From Takakia lepidozioides (lineage: Eukaryota > Streptophyta > Takakiopsida > Takakiales > Takakiaceae), in assembly GCA_030704615.1 (NCBI GenBank), contig CM060731.1, positions 16,492,001 to 16,556,000 of the forward strand: 64,000 nt of DNA, in the 5' to 3' direction. This document shows, piece by piece, positions 24,280 to 37,200 of this stretch. The translations under genes were made by a program, and so were the position numbers. The notes beneath the pieces are model-generated. The model ran no database searches, was not told the DNA's origin, and saw only the letters and a program-made list of their open reading frames with translations. Position 1 is the first letter of the stretch; every line of letters begins with the position of its first letter.

Positions 24280-24530
24280 AGGCCACTTTACACTAGGGCC
24301 CGAGCCCAAGACCAAGCGAGAATGGAGCGTTCCTATTGGCCGAGGGCCGAAAATTGGGCCCAACCGCTTTACACTAGGGCCCAAGCCCAAGGAGATCATA
24401 GTGGGGCATTTGCCTACATGGCATCTACATGGCAAAGGTTTTGGCGCCAACTTCTTGGGCCAGCCCATGGAAAAGGATACCTCCTGTTTTGGAGACCCAA
24501 CTCTCTCACTCCAGCCCAAGAAGTTTAACA
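24280..24530. repeat. Short MITE-like repeat with TTTACACTAGGGCCC words
   Basis: The word ctttacactagggccc is repeated at about 24,280 and 24,366, each followed by agcccaag. Inverted cttgggcc/agcccaag words occur to about 24,525. It is compact and GC-rich with no coding capacity, like a small nonautonomous element, but its borders are not defined. Confidence 0.4.
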
Positions 24531-24736
24531 TTAAAATTTAGTGCTTTTGCACAATCTTGACCGTAGGATGAAGTCCTCACTCCTCACCAACCCGGGAAGG
24601 CAGCCTCCATAACTTCACCATTTTGTACAACTGTATGGTCATTTACCTCAATCCAGCTGTGCCATGGCTCCTCTTTTAACCTCTGTCCTAGATCACCTCT
24701 CACCTTTGCTTAATCCTGCCACCTGCCAGCCCAGCA

Positions 24737-27136
24737 TTAATGTCGTGACATGCTATGATCACAGATGAGAAGGAATTTTGCAGCGTGTTCTGCTCGCTCC
24801 ACGTCGCCACGAGTTCTGCAGGCACCAAGCAAGGCCCCCCACACTGCAGCACCTGGTTCAATTGGCATATTGTTGACGACGTTCTCTGCCTCATTCAGTA
24901 GACCTGCACGGCCAAAAAGGTCCACCATGCAGCCATAATGTTCTACAGTAGCATTGAGCCCATGATCTCGACTCATGGAATCAAAATAGTGCTGGCCTTC
25001 ATCCAGTAGGCCCCCGTGATTACATGCCAATAGAAGACATACAAAGGTGATACCATTTGGACTGAACCCTTCCTGTTGCATTTGTTCAAATACATGGAGG
25101 GCCTCCCTACCATACCCATGCTGGGCATATCCTACGATAATCGCATTCCACGACACCACATCCCGTACAGCCATGTTGTAGAATACTTGACATGCATCCT
25201 CCATGCTTCCACATTTGGCATACATGACCACAAGGGCAGTCTCCAGAAACATGTCTGTGTCAATCCCAGCTTGGATGACGGCAGCATGGATCTCTATGCC
25301 CTTTTCCAGAGCGGCAAGACTGGCGCACATATTGAGAATGCAAATGAACACAACTTTGTTGGGCTTGACACCTTCCCTTATCATTTGCTCATAGATGTCT
25401 ATAGCCTCTTTATTATACCCATGCTGAGCATATCCTGTTAACATTGCACTCCATGAGACAGCATCTTGTTGAGCCATATTGTCAAACACTTGACGCGCAT
25501 CCTTTAGGCTGCCACACTTTGCATACATGTCCACAAGGGCAGTCTCGAGAATGAAATCTGGTATAATCCCAGCTTTGATGATATCAGCATGTACCTTTCT
25601 GCCCTTTTCCAGGGTTCCCAGGCTGGCACATGCATTGACAAGGCCATTGAACGTGACCATGTCAGGCATCACCCCTTCCACTTGCATTTGCTCATATAGT
25701 TGGAGGGCCTCCCACCCACACCCATGCTGAGCATATCCTGCAATCATCAAGTTCCATGAGACCACATTTCGTTGAGCCATATTGTCGAACACTTGATGTG
25801 CAGCCTTCATGCTCCCACATTTGGCATACATGTCAGCAAGGGCACCCCCGAGAATAATATCTGGAGCAATTCCACTTTTGCTAACGTCAGCATGGACAGC
25901 TTTGCCCTCTTCCAGGGCTCCTAGACCAGCACATGCTTTGAGAAGAGAGACAAATGTGGCCCTGTTTGGCACCACCCCTTCCTGTTGCATTTTCCCATAC
26001 ATCTTAAAAGCCTCTGTACCACACCCGTTCTCAGTATATCCTCCAATCATGGCATTCCATGAGACCACATCTCGTTGAGACATATTGTCAAACACCTGAC
26101 ATGCATCCTTCATGCTCCTGCATTTGGCATACATGTCAACAAGGGTGTTCTCCAAATTAACATATGACACAATACCAGCTTTGACGATGTCAGCATGTAA
26201 CACTTTGCCCTTTTCGAGGGCTCCTAGGCTGGCACATGCATTTAGAACACATATGAATGTTACCTTGTTGGGCTTAATCCCTTCTGATATCATTTGCTCA
26301 TAGAGCTCAAAAGCCTCCCTACCACACCCTTGCTGAGCGTATCCTGCTATCATTGCACTCCATGAGACCACATCTCGGCGAGACATATTGTCAAACACTT
26401 GATATGCTCGCTTCATGCTTCGGCATTTGGCATACATGTCAACAAGTATATTCTCCAGAATGATATCTGGCACAATTCCACTTTTACTGATGTCAGCGTG
26501 GACCTCTTTGCCCTTTTTCACATCTCCTAGGCTGGCACACCCCTTGAGAACGCAAATAAATGTGACCCTGTTGGGTCTCACCCCTTCCCGTTGCATTTGC
26601 TGATACATCTCTACAGCCTCCTTCCCACAGCCATGCTGAGCATATCCTGCGATCATAGCGCTCCATGAGACCACATTTCTTTTAGCCATTTTGTCAAAAA
26701 CCTGTCGTGCATCCTTAAGGCTCCCACATTTTGCATACATATCAGCAAGGGCAGTCTCCATGATAATATCTGGTGCAATGTGAGCTTTAACAATGTCAGC
26801 ATGGACTTCTTTGCCCTTGTCCAGGCTCCCTATGCTGGCACATGCCTTGAGGATGCAAATGAATGTGACCCCGTTGGGAGTCACTCCTTCCTGTTGCATT
26901 AGCTCATACATCTTGAAAGCCTCCCTACCATAACCATGCTTGGCATATCCTGCTATCATCATATTCCATGTAGATATGTCTCGGTCAGGCATTCTTTCAA
27001 ACACTTGGCGTGCATCCATGATGCTCACGCACTTGGAATACATGTTGATGGAGGAGTTATGTAGAAAGATGCTTGGCTTGAATCCACTCTGGATGACATG
27101 GGCATGCACCTGCTTTCCCTGTACTAGGCCTTCCAT
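24737..27136 (-). CDS. PLS-class pentatricopeptide repeat (PPR) protein, E/DYW end lost
   Basis: An intronless 799-codon frame. PPR proteins bind organelle RNA in sequence-specific fashion, and PLS types usually direct C-to-U editing. Seven near-identical PLS triplets with a strict 101-residue period start at about residues 45, 146, 247, 348, 449, 550 and 651 (VFDNM..RDVVSW, GYAQHGCG.EA, EGV.PN.VTF, KGKEVHADI, ALVDMYAKCGS). The C-terminus has the L2/S2-like end (EHYGCMVDLFGRAGLLNEA, GAAVWGALLGACRTRGDVE) but stops at CDHSMSRH within the E1 motif. Beyond the stop the same strand still encodes E-domain remnants (AKVRGDLGQRLKEEPWHSWI at about 24,620-24,695), so the E/DYW end was lost by a deletion and stops. 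No transit peptide is evident at the chosen ATG; the true start may lie upstream. It may be a recent pseudogene or a shortened protein needing a partner. Confidence 0.85.
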   Translation of the reverse strand: MEGLVQGKQVHAHVIQSGFKPSIFLHNSSINMYSKCVSIMDARQVFERMPDRDISTWNMMIAGYAKHGYGREAFKMYELMQQEGVTPNGVTFICILKACASIGSLDKGKEVHADIVKAHIAPDIIMETALADMYAKCGSLKDARQVFDKMAKRNVVSWSAMIAGYAQHGCGKEAVEMYQQMQREGVRPNRVTFICVLKGCASLGDVKKGKEVHADISKSGIVPDIILENILVDMYAKCRSMKRAYQVFDNMSRRDVVSWSAMIAGYAQQGCGREAFELYEQMISEGIKPNKVTFICVLNACASLGALEKGKVLHADIVKAGIVSYVNLENTLVDMYAKCRSMKDACQVFDNMSQRDVVSWNAMIGGYTENGCGTEAFKMYGKMQQEGVVPNRATFVSLLKACAGLGALEEGKAVHADVSKSGIAPDIILGGALADMYAKCGSMKAAHQVFDNMAQRNVVSWNLMIAGYAQHGCGWEALQLYEQMQVEGVMPDMVTFNGLVNACASLGTLEKGRKVHADIIKAGIIPDFILETALVDMYAKCGSLKDARQVFDNMAQQDAVSWSAMLTGYAQHGYNKEAIDIYEQMIREGVKPNKVVFICILNMCASLAALEKGIEIHAAVIQAGIDTDMFLETALVVMYAKCGSMEDACQVFYNMAVRDVVSWNAIIVGYAQHGYGREALHVFEQMQQEGFSPNGITFVCLLLACNHGGLLDEGQHYFDSMSRDHGLNATVEHYGCMVDLFGRAGLLNEAENVVNNMPIEPGAAVWGALLGACRTRGDVERAEHAAKFLLICDHSMSRH

Positions 27137-28284
27137 GTTGATGCACCCTCAACCACAACACCCACACCCCACTCAAACGCACACACTGCCAATCCATTCA
27201 TACCCCTGAAATCCTTACTAAAAGCCCTCAAAGCACACTATATATCTACTTGGACGCATCTGCGCTGCTCTTACCAATGTGCTCTCGACATAATTTGAAA
27301 TGGCTCGCCCATCATATCCAACTGTCTGATGTGCCGCAATCCCCATATGTATGCCCTCTTAGTGGTCTGTCGCTGCTACAGTCTCTTGACACTTCTGCTC
27401 TTATGCGCTTAAAACCAATCTGCTCCTCAATCTCTTCGTATTTGTTTTCCAAGATAAGACAGGCAGACAACCCGTACAAATTCACTCAAAGATTTCAAAT
27501 AAAATGTCATGAAATTAATTGCCCCGAAATGTATGTTCGAGAGAGAGAGTTAAGGGCAGAGTGCGGGGGATCAGAATTGAATCTGTGAAACCCAAATAAA
27601 TTAACATAAAGAAACCATCGCCCACTTCAGACCCAAAGCCTCTTGCATGCTCCACCATAGCTGCGACCTCGCTTTTTATACTTTAGCCTTCGGAGTCTCC
27701 CGAAAGCGGATGGGATGGATGAGTTGCGCTTGGATGGAACCCTCGTGGAGAGAGTGAAGGAGCCGAGGATTAGAGAAGAGAAGAGGGAGGATTGAGGGGG
27801 CCGCAGTCCAGCTGCTCTACCATGCCGCCCTGTGCATGTGGTTCGCCTTCCCTGTCGTGGAGATGCCTTCCTGTTTGTGCAATGGGGGCCACCAAACCAA
27901 ACACCAATAATATCAAGGTCCCCTTCCCATAACTCGTCATTCCCCATCTCTCTGTACCTCTCCATTACTCCCAGATAGGTTCTCAAAATGTCTAGGTGTA
28001 TCTCTCTCCCTCTCATATTAAAGATTTATTTCCTTGTTTGTGTCGCATCCTCAATTCCTAGAAGCATCTCTTGCAGCAGAACTACGAGAAGTGTGCTTCT
28101 CCTCAGCTAAGATTAGGACGAATTTGTTTTTTTCCTCTTATATTGTGTTGCTTCCCCGAATATGTTTTTCCCAACCAGAGAACTGATCTTGCAAGATCTT
28201 GACTTACTTGATTCTAGCGGGACATGTTCAAACTTTGCAGTCGTTGGGAGATCGGCACCCTGATGTGGGCGTTAAGGGAGACAG
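27137..28284. other. PPR/CRR1 intergenic region; probable location of the missing CRR1 first exon
   Basis: The minus-strand PPR and plus-strand CRR1-like gene are divergent here. No transit-peptide exon with a donor matching phase 0 was convincing. A 129-codon minus-strand frame (27,627-28,016) is basic and low complexity, and probably noncoding. Confidence 0.35.
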
Positions 28285-31200
28285 GTGGTGGTGAAAGGAG
28301 CGGGGAAGGATATCGGCAGAGCAGCAATAGCCGCTGTAACTAAGGCGCGGGGCATGCAGCTGGCGGGGGCTGTGGACTCCGTCTTTGTTGGGAGGGATGC
28401 GGGAGAGGTCTTAAACATTTTGGTTGCTGAGCTTTCTCTTCTAGTAATAGGCTTGAACGTCCCTGCAAATCTGAATGTGAAACTGTTGCTGGAAATTGAA
28501 CACATTGCTGGTGCCAAATGGTCAAAGAAGTAGAGTGTTAAGCAGAGATGAGCGCCATGATCACTAGCTGAGGACGGGAAATGTGGGTCTCTCTTTGCAT
28601 CTGTAGGTGGCGGGTTTGGAGGAACCTCTGGAGTTGCCCATCCTGAACGACCTCGTGATGGTGTTGGGGTCCCTCTCCCAGGTATATTTCACTTCAATGT
28701 ATGAGCAATGGTCTTTCCTTACCATCAGCGATGCTTGGTTGCGGTGGTGAAAATGATTCCAATGTCCATCTGAACAACAGAGGATGACAGTTTGAAATGT
28801 TTTATCCGTTTTTATGAACTGTGTGGTGTCATTCCTTGACACTCATCCTGTGGTCTTAAGCAACTCTTGATACCAACAGTTTTCTCTCTTTGGTCCCCAA
28901 ACCTACCAGCTAGATATGGATTTCCAGAGGCTGTGATTGTTTAGGCGAAATCTGACAAGAGGAATCTATGCGAGGCTTTAGACAAGGAAGAAGATTGTGC
29001 ACATTTTGATGTAGTGAAGTGGTCGTGGGTGATTGGAATGGAGCATGCAGTCAACATCATTGGGAGTGATGGTGGACTTCTCAGATCCTGGTGAAGTCTA
29101 TGACAATGTTCGCCAGGTTATCAATCAACTTATGACCACATGCTGACATTAAGGAGGAACTGTAGGAGTACACAAACATCAAGGAGGCTTGTGAATTTGG
29201 GGAAAGAGATGGAGAGAGTTTATACTCAAATGATTATGCTTTCTTAAGACTTTAGGCAACAGACAATGTCTGATTTGGACAACCAATGAGATGCAGAGGG
29301 GAGGGGAATGTGAGGAGAGCAGAATAGGGTCCACGAACAAGCTCATCTTTTGGACTGTTCATTCTGGCCTTCTCTATTTCCTCTAGAAACCTGTCACCCT
29401 AGAATTCATCATGAGGGTGGGATGTTCCCACGTTGCTGAGATAGAAGAATGTACTCATTCAACTTTGCATGTGATACCTTGTGGCCACTTGCCCCCCTGT
29501 CCAGTTCTGATGAAACAGTGAAGGCAGAAGAACTTACTACATGCACAGGAGACCCATAGGGCCTTTGGAGATACAGTAGAACCAAAATTGGAGGGTACTG
29601 ACAGAATACATTGCGGGGATGCAGGCAACAGCATTTGGGATGAGGAGTGTTGTGGGGGTGGCCGGCGTGGAGATGGACGTCGTAGGAGCTCTTACAACCT
29701 TCTGTGAGAAGGCGAGCATGGTGAGCCATGGTGAGGTGCCCTGCTATACTTAGTTGCCACTCTCAGGCTTTAATATAAGATTTCTTTTTTACTATTTCCA
29801 TGTGCTGTGGCCCATGTGTGATGGCTCCTGATTGTGGTATTGAACCAAATCAAGCTCCACCTGTAGAGGTTAATCCTTTCGTGACAGGAGAGTATTTGTG
29901 ACTTAAGTTGCAGTCACCATGGACCTCTTTGTCCTTTTCCAGGGCTGCCAGGCTTGCACACGCATTGCAAATGCAAACAAATGTGATATGGTTGAGCTTT
30001 ACCCCTTCCCATATCATTTGCTCATAGGTCTCCAAAGCCTCCATGCCGCACCCATGCTGGGTGTATCCTGCAATCATCAAACATGTCCACCAGGGCAGTG
30101 TTCAGATAAACCCCCAACAGGGCCAGGGCTTTGAAAACATGGTCTTGGATGCATCGCTGAAGGCCACTCCACCCGCGAAAGAGAACCTGTGCGTGCAGCA
30201 CCAGGAATTCCCGGGAGGTCAGCCATCCCAGTACTATTCCGGTACAAAGGCGCTTAACTTTCAGAGTTCTGATGGATCAGGTGTAGTAGCCTTGGTATGA
30301 CGGCACCACTGAAGAGAGAGAGAGAGAAGAAAATGAAAGAAAGAAGCTTTCTGACACCCATGGGGCCCAGGGGAGAGGGACCCTGGGAGAGGGAGAGGCA
30401 CACCGTTTGCTTGGAAACCTGTTCTTTCATCTTGGCCTCAAGTTCTGCATCCTACAGGCCTAAACCCGTGGCCTCACTGAGGGCGCAAAGCAACCGTTTC
30501 AGTCTAAGTGGACGGAATATTCTCTTCATTAAAGCTCCCTCTACCACAAGTCTGTCTTCATTCCCAATCATGACTATGTCACCCATCCCAATGGGCTCAC
30601 AAGGGCACCTTTCCACATGAACCTCTGCAACATGAGCCCTACAGAAATGAGAAATTCTGATTGACCCTTTCTCTCATCAGACTGTTTCTGAACAATAAAC
30701 CTCTTGGTGACTTTTTATATAGCTCTGTTTGTTGGTGCACAGACAAGAATACGGCAACTCAAGCAGCAAATAGCTGAGAGAAGGGAGCTTAATGTGAAGG
30801 TCTTCCCTGTGCCAGGGGGTCCTTGAATGTGCCTCACAAGGGGGCCACTGTCTCTCCCCATCAGGCCTAGAATTGAACTTCTCCCAGCTGCTGTTTGTGA
30901 TGGGTTCAGACCCCGTGCACCACAACAGTACTTTTGAATTCGATCCTCCAGGCATTGCATTTCTGGGGAGTTGCGAATGCTCTGCTCAATATCCTGCCAG
31001 AAAGAAAGCAAGGGTGTCAGAGCGAGGCAAAGACTGTTGCTGAGATAACTTTACTAATCAACCATTCTTGAAACCATCTATTCCAATCTGTGTCTGTTGT
31101 ACTGTTCATCTATTCTCTACTCTGTCCTCCTTTCAAGTGGCCTCAGAATCTGGATCGCTGATTCTCCCAAGAGAGGTGAGAGGCCCACCTGTTTTTCGGA

Positions 31201-34200
31201 GTATTGAAGAATGTATTGTACCAACGGTGTAGCTTGGGGTTGGTGGAGACCTTCCCAGATTCGCAGCGCTGTAGTCAGGCTATCCAATTTCAAGGCATAC
31301 CACGATTTGTTTCCTGGCTTGAGTTCTTTGTACACTCTGTTGAAGAAATTAACAGTGACGATTGAATCTAAGTCTCTTAAGCGAGGCAGAAGGCCAAAGC
31401 TTTATACAAAGCCAAATCATCCGATGTTGTGCTTCTCTCTACCATCCTACTGACGAAGAGTATTGCACCCTTGCCTTCATTCAGGGAGAGCAGTTTTCTT
31501 CCGAAGACCAACAGGTATTTGATGCCATTGTGTTTGCGCTTACCCAGGGGTTTTATATCGCTGTCGATAGTTACGAGTGCTTGTGGCATATCTGAAATCT
31601 TGAATAAGCTTTGTGCGTGTCTCTTCTAGTAACCAGCAGCTAAGAACCTCCTGGTATTTCTCTAGGGAAGCAAATTGGAGAGGGATATCAACCTTCTGTT
31701 CATCACTACGGAGTTTCCATTAGAATATAAGCATACATGAGTGATGCATTGTCTTTTTCTCTACAAGAGCAAAGACATGATTCCACCATGGACCTCTTGC
31801 CCTTTTCCAGGGCTGCCAGGCTTGCCCAGGCATGGCAAACACAAACGACCAGCTTCGCCACTTCCCACATCATTCGCTCATAGGTCTCCATCCCACACCC
31901 ATGTTGCGCATATCCTGCAATCATAGCACTGCAAGACACCACATCTTGTTCTGCCATAGTGTCGAAAACTCCCTTTGCATCTTCAATGCTCCCACATTTG
32001 GCAAACATGTCCACGAGGGCAGTCTCAGGAATGACATCAGGTACAATTCCAGCTTTGATGATGTCACCATGGACCTCTTTACCCTTTTCCAGGGATGCCA
32101 GGCTTGCACACACATTGTCAATGCAAATGAACGTGACCTGGTTGGCCTTCACCCTTCCCACATCATTTGCTCAGAGGTCTCCAAGCGTCCATCCTGCCAT
32201 GCATGGGTGTATCCTGCAATAACTACGTACTACGGAACTGTCAGGGGTGGGCCATTCTGCCCCCTGAGCTGCCTGGCCGTGAATTTTGGCAAGGCGGGGA
32301 TATGGTCAGTTTAGATGAACTGCCCAAAAAGTGGAGTACTCGAGCATTCTGCGATGTACTTGTTCATACTGTCGTGCACTCCCTTTGCATCCTTGATATT
32401 CCCACACTTGGTATACATGTTCATCAGGACAGTGTTTACCCATGCAGGTTTCTTGTAGCTATTGATCCACAGGGAATCATAGGTAATCTTGTGCTTGAAA
32501 TCTGACCCTCTTGGATGAATCTGGACCCACACTCTATCCCTGCTCCTTCAGCTATCCATGCCTCTGCACAAATCATGCATACATCCTTGCCTTGCTGCTA
32601 GCAGCTGACAATGACAGCCTAGATTTGTTCTAGGAAACACCCAACTCAACTTATCACACTAGCTCGTATGCTCAATTGCATCTGCTACTTTCTGTAATCC
32701 AACAGGCATTCACCTTTTTGCCTCGATTGTCCCACCATTGACTGGGGTGAGAAAAGTATTCATTCCACAGCTTCTCCTCGTCTCTGTTACCTGTTTCTGG
32801 ATACTTTCCTGTTGTCACATTGGCAGTATCATGTCAAAATCACTCCAAACTATCAAAGGTTCACTCAACCAGCTATCTTGCAGAATTCAACATGAAAATT
32901 TAGGGCCACTGCTGCTGCGGCTTCCAGTTGACCATCTACCCATGCAGTTTCTTGTAGCTATCAATCCACAGGGAATCATAGTTAATCTTGTGCTTGAAAT
33001 CTGGCCCTCTTGGATGAATCTGGACCCACACTCCATCCCTGCTCCTTCAGCTATCACGAATCATGTATAGATCCTTGCCTTGCGGCTAGCAGCTGACAAG
33101 GACAGCCTAAATTTGTTCTAGCAAGCACCTCATCCCTACTTATCACACACTAGTTCCTATGCTGAATTGCTCCCCAGGACTGAAAATGAGAGAGGATGAC
33201 AATCCAAGAAAGCTTTGCGTCCGCTTCTCTCTGTAATCCAACAGAAAGAGTCGAGATTCCACCTTTTTGCCTCGATTGTCCCACCATTGACGGGGGTCCA
33301 AAAGATATTCATTCCGAGCTTCTCCACGTCTCTGTTATCTGTTTTTGGAGATTTTCCTGTTGCCACATTGGCAGTAACATGTCAAAATGACTCCAAGCCA
33401 TCACAGATCCACCCAACAAGCTAACTAGCAGAATTCAGCTAGGGATGATTCTGATAAGAGGGCAATTCAGGCCGAAGGTGGCCTCACCACATTGTTGTTG
33501 ACCTTGTGTCATGAAGGCACCTAGCTTTTCTTAGGATTCAACCAACCATCAACCCAAAAGGACCTCTTGTGTGTTCTGCTTGTTTGTGTAGTTGGGTGAT
33601 CTCGGATTGGTCTTCTATAACCACCAGAGTGCAGCTGAGCAGCCATAGATTTAAACACGGCCTTTTAAGTCCAAATTGACCCTCCCAGAACACCAGGATA
33701 AGTACCAAATGTGGAAGAGCCCACATTTGCGTAATGGACAAACTTCTTCACATTGTACATTATGAAAGCTAATCCTTGCGATTCAGGTTATCCTGCCATT
33801 GTGGAGGATCTTGAAAACTCTCAGGCTAGCGCTGTTCCATGCTCCACTGTAGACCTTTGTGCCTGAATATCCAACAGCATCAATAGGTAAGTTCCTTTAT
33901 GGAAGAGTGCCAGCGAGCTTTCAACAACAGTAATGCAAGTCACTTTGGGCTCCATTGGACACTACACAATGAGGAACATACGAGCATGCTCCAAACTCAA
34001 ATCTAGTCTGGAGATTTTGGAGTGGTCTGTGAAGATGACCAGGGAGCAGCAGCCAGAGTCTCAACCCTCCCAAGTAGTTTGCAAACTCCAGGGAAAAGAC
34101 CTTGCTTATCCTACTTTCATGCCCTGCAAAGGAAGACAACCTAGGATATGGACATTATAAACAGTTCTTGCAGAGCAAAGAACTAGGGGTACAATCCAGT

Positions 34201-37200
34201 CCACACAATATGATCATACCAGAGTCCAGTCAAACTCCCTCAGACTCCTTCTTATCCTACATGAAGAAAGCTCACCTTGTCAACGCTACAGTCCCACCTT
34301 TGTGAAGGATCTTCATAGAACTCCTGCCAGCGCCGTTCCATGCTCCAGCATTGAGCTACACGCCAGATAGCAGCTGTTAGCATCGTCTATCTATCCCGTG
34401 CACTTGAATTGCGCCAAAGACAGGGACTCTGTCCTCTGCACATTGCCAATGGGGATGCCGCTTTCAGCTTCACAGCCCAGCCCTTTAATCTGCTGCATGA
34501 CGCAAGGCGACCGAAGCGAGAGGACAGGGCCTTGGGTATGGAGTGGGCATGCGTGTTCAGGAGAACGCCAAACACACTGCCATCTCCGACGGTGGCTGAG
34601 AAAGTGGCAGAAAGATATTTTTTGGTCCGTGTACTTCCATCCCGATGCAAGAAACAATTTCAACAGCAGGCTCCTCTGTACATGGGAAATGATCATCCAA
34701 CTTCAAGTATCCACTCATATAGGTGTGAACTATCATTTGCTGCCCCATTTTTTACATCATTTTCCTTCTGTCCTTTCCAAGGACGCATCATCTCTCTCTC
34801 TCCTCCCGTCCCCCAAACGTCACCAAAAGGAGGCTGCTCTCCTTGTTGCTTTACTTGATGGTTCCCTCTCTTCTGTTGTTATTTTCCTTGTGCCTTTGTT
34901 TCTCTTAAAATTTATTCTTTACCGATGTGGCTATCTTATTATATATTTGGTTGCCTCTCAATGCGTCTTCAGAGTTTACTAGGCTCTCCTGTGACAATAT
35001 CCTTGGAAGAATATGGATACTTTCTTCTCAGGATCCTATATTAAACTAAATATCATGGGTAAAAGTAAGGTCAAGTTGCAGGTTAGCATTATGTAGCCAT
35101 TGGCAAGCACAGGTGATCTGCTGGACCTTGCTGATTATCAAAAGAGCAAAGAAGTTTTTCTCAATTCATTGTCACCAAAGATAGACACGAAAGCCATCTC
35201 ATGAGTGGGTCTTTTTGTGTGAGTAGGGTTGCGTTATTGCACCAACCCTATCAATAGGGGCAGCATTGCTGGAGCAGGCAGCAGCAGCTGCAGCCTTTCA
35301 GTACAACTATGTCGAGATCATTGAATCTCGACGTGACTCTTTGGTATGTCTGAAGACCCAGGATCTCTCTCTCTCTCCTCATCTGGTTCTGACCTGTCCA
35401 CTACTGCCTCATAGTTTTTCTGTTAATCAGATGAACAGAGACATAATATTTAATTATGCTGATCCTTTGAGTTTAGGCTTATGGGTATTAAGAATGAGTG
35501 AGACTCTCGTCATGACAGCTAGAGACCTTAAATTTTGGGGACTCTAGAAGATATCATTACATGCTATCTAATTTTAGGTCCTATCTGGTGGCCATTAATT
35601 GAGCATGGTCTCTTTCCCCTGCACCCTGCAAGAGTGCAGATAAAGAGAGAAGCAGCTCAGACTGCTTATCTCAAGGAAGGAAGGCACCCTCGGGTGGGAA
35701 ATAAGATAGACAACTGTGGCCAGATAGAGAGCATGAGCAAACAGCTCTCCTAACAATCTCCTTCGCAGTAATCTGTGGAAACCCTGGTGTGTGCATGCAA
35801 ACCCCACAAAAGGCTGAGTTTCCCACGGGGCCATAGCCGTAAGGCTATGGCAAGGCGACGTTCGCAGGGAACGGCATGAGTATATTCTCTGATTTTCTGT
35901 GGCTGCCAAACGTCTTATGAGTACATTCTCTAGGTTCTGTGGTTCTGCTGTATTTCTCTTCTCAAGTCCTTTGGTCTCTTTGGCCTCCCACAGGTGTCTT
36001 AAAATGTTTGCACTCTCTGTAAATCGCTAAAACACTCATTTTGGAAACTTCTTTTCCTTTCCTTCCCATTCTCTCTGTTTTCCCGTTTTTGTAACACTTT
36101 GTGATGTTGTTGCAAGGGACACAGAGACACCATGCTAAAATGAGTCCCAAAAATTCAAGAGAGCTGGGCATCCCAACTTACTGGGTCCACATTGTCCTGG
36201 AATTTGTACCATTTGTTCTACCGTGTGAGCCTTTGGTATTTTTGGGCTGTGTACAGTGACCCTAACTCCATGTTGCCCTTGTCAGGAGTATCCATCAGAA
36301 GAGGCAGTGCGGCTTGCTACCAGCCTTTCGGGCTTGGGCCAAGTCTACAATGATGGCAACGTCGCAAAAGATTTCCCGGTTTCACTTCTCTTTCTCTCTT
36401 TTTGTTGTTAGCAAGGCAGATAAAATAAACTCCCCCAAAAAGCGTGATCGGAGTCTTTGAGATACCCAGTGGTTCATCTTTTGAGTACTGAGCTATAATA
36501 CAGTAGCTTGGAATGGATGGTTTGCAACCCCTCCCACACCTTTTCTTCTGTCTCTTTGTGCTTTTAGCAAGGCAAATCAGACATACTCCTCCAAAAAGAG
36601 TCTGATCAGAGTCTTTGAGAAACCCAGCAGTTCATTGTTTGAATTTCGGGCAATAATACAGTAGCTTGGAATGGTGACGTTAGGAACTACCCTACACCTT
36701 GACACAAACATCCATTGCGATCCCATTGCAGTCGGAGGAAATGTTGCTTAAAAGATCTGGATCTTCGAAGACTGTCAGTGAGCATTTCCTGCCTAGTGGT
36801 CAGAGCAGGTTTACCACAAGGCTGGCCTTTGTGAAATGCAATGAGTCAGCCATTGAACTCAGTCATTGATGCTGGAGGCTATCCTATGTAGTCCACCCGC
36901 CCTGGTAAGTAGGCTTGCAGGTTGAAGCACTAATACAATTTATGGTTGGCACCATTTGCCTTAGAAATGAGCATTGAGATGTCAAACTAAAGTGTGGAAA
37001 TTCTGCGTGCTTGACACATGGGGTTGCCTGGATTTGCAGGCACGGGGCGAGGTAGTGGGTGATGGTGTCCGCATACACAGCATGATGCTGCCAAGCCTCC
37101 TTTCCAGCATGGATGTTCGCTTTTCAGCCCCTGGAGAGGTATGCCTTCTCTTATTCTTTTCTAGCCACCTTCTAGCAGAGCACCACTACTCGAAGCATAA

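Noticed and set aside
27627-28016. 129-codon minus-strand frame upstream of CRR1 as a gene
   Set aside because: Basic, low-complexity product without motifs; likely chance opening in the intergenic or leader region.
28285-28533. Lysine-pathway DapB (true dihydrodipicolinate reductase)
   Set aside because: The exon series (PTLSIG, LSGLGQVYN, MPGLLMAIRRVVRLK, LVYGLEKLL) fits the CRR1-type branch, not the lysine enzyme.
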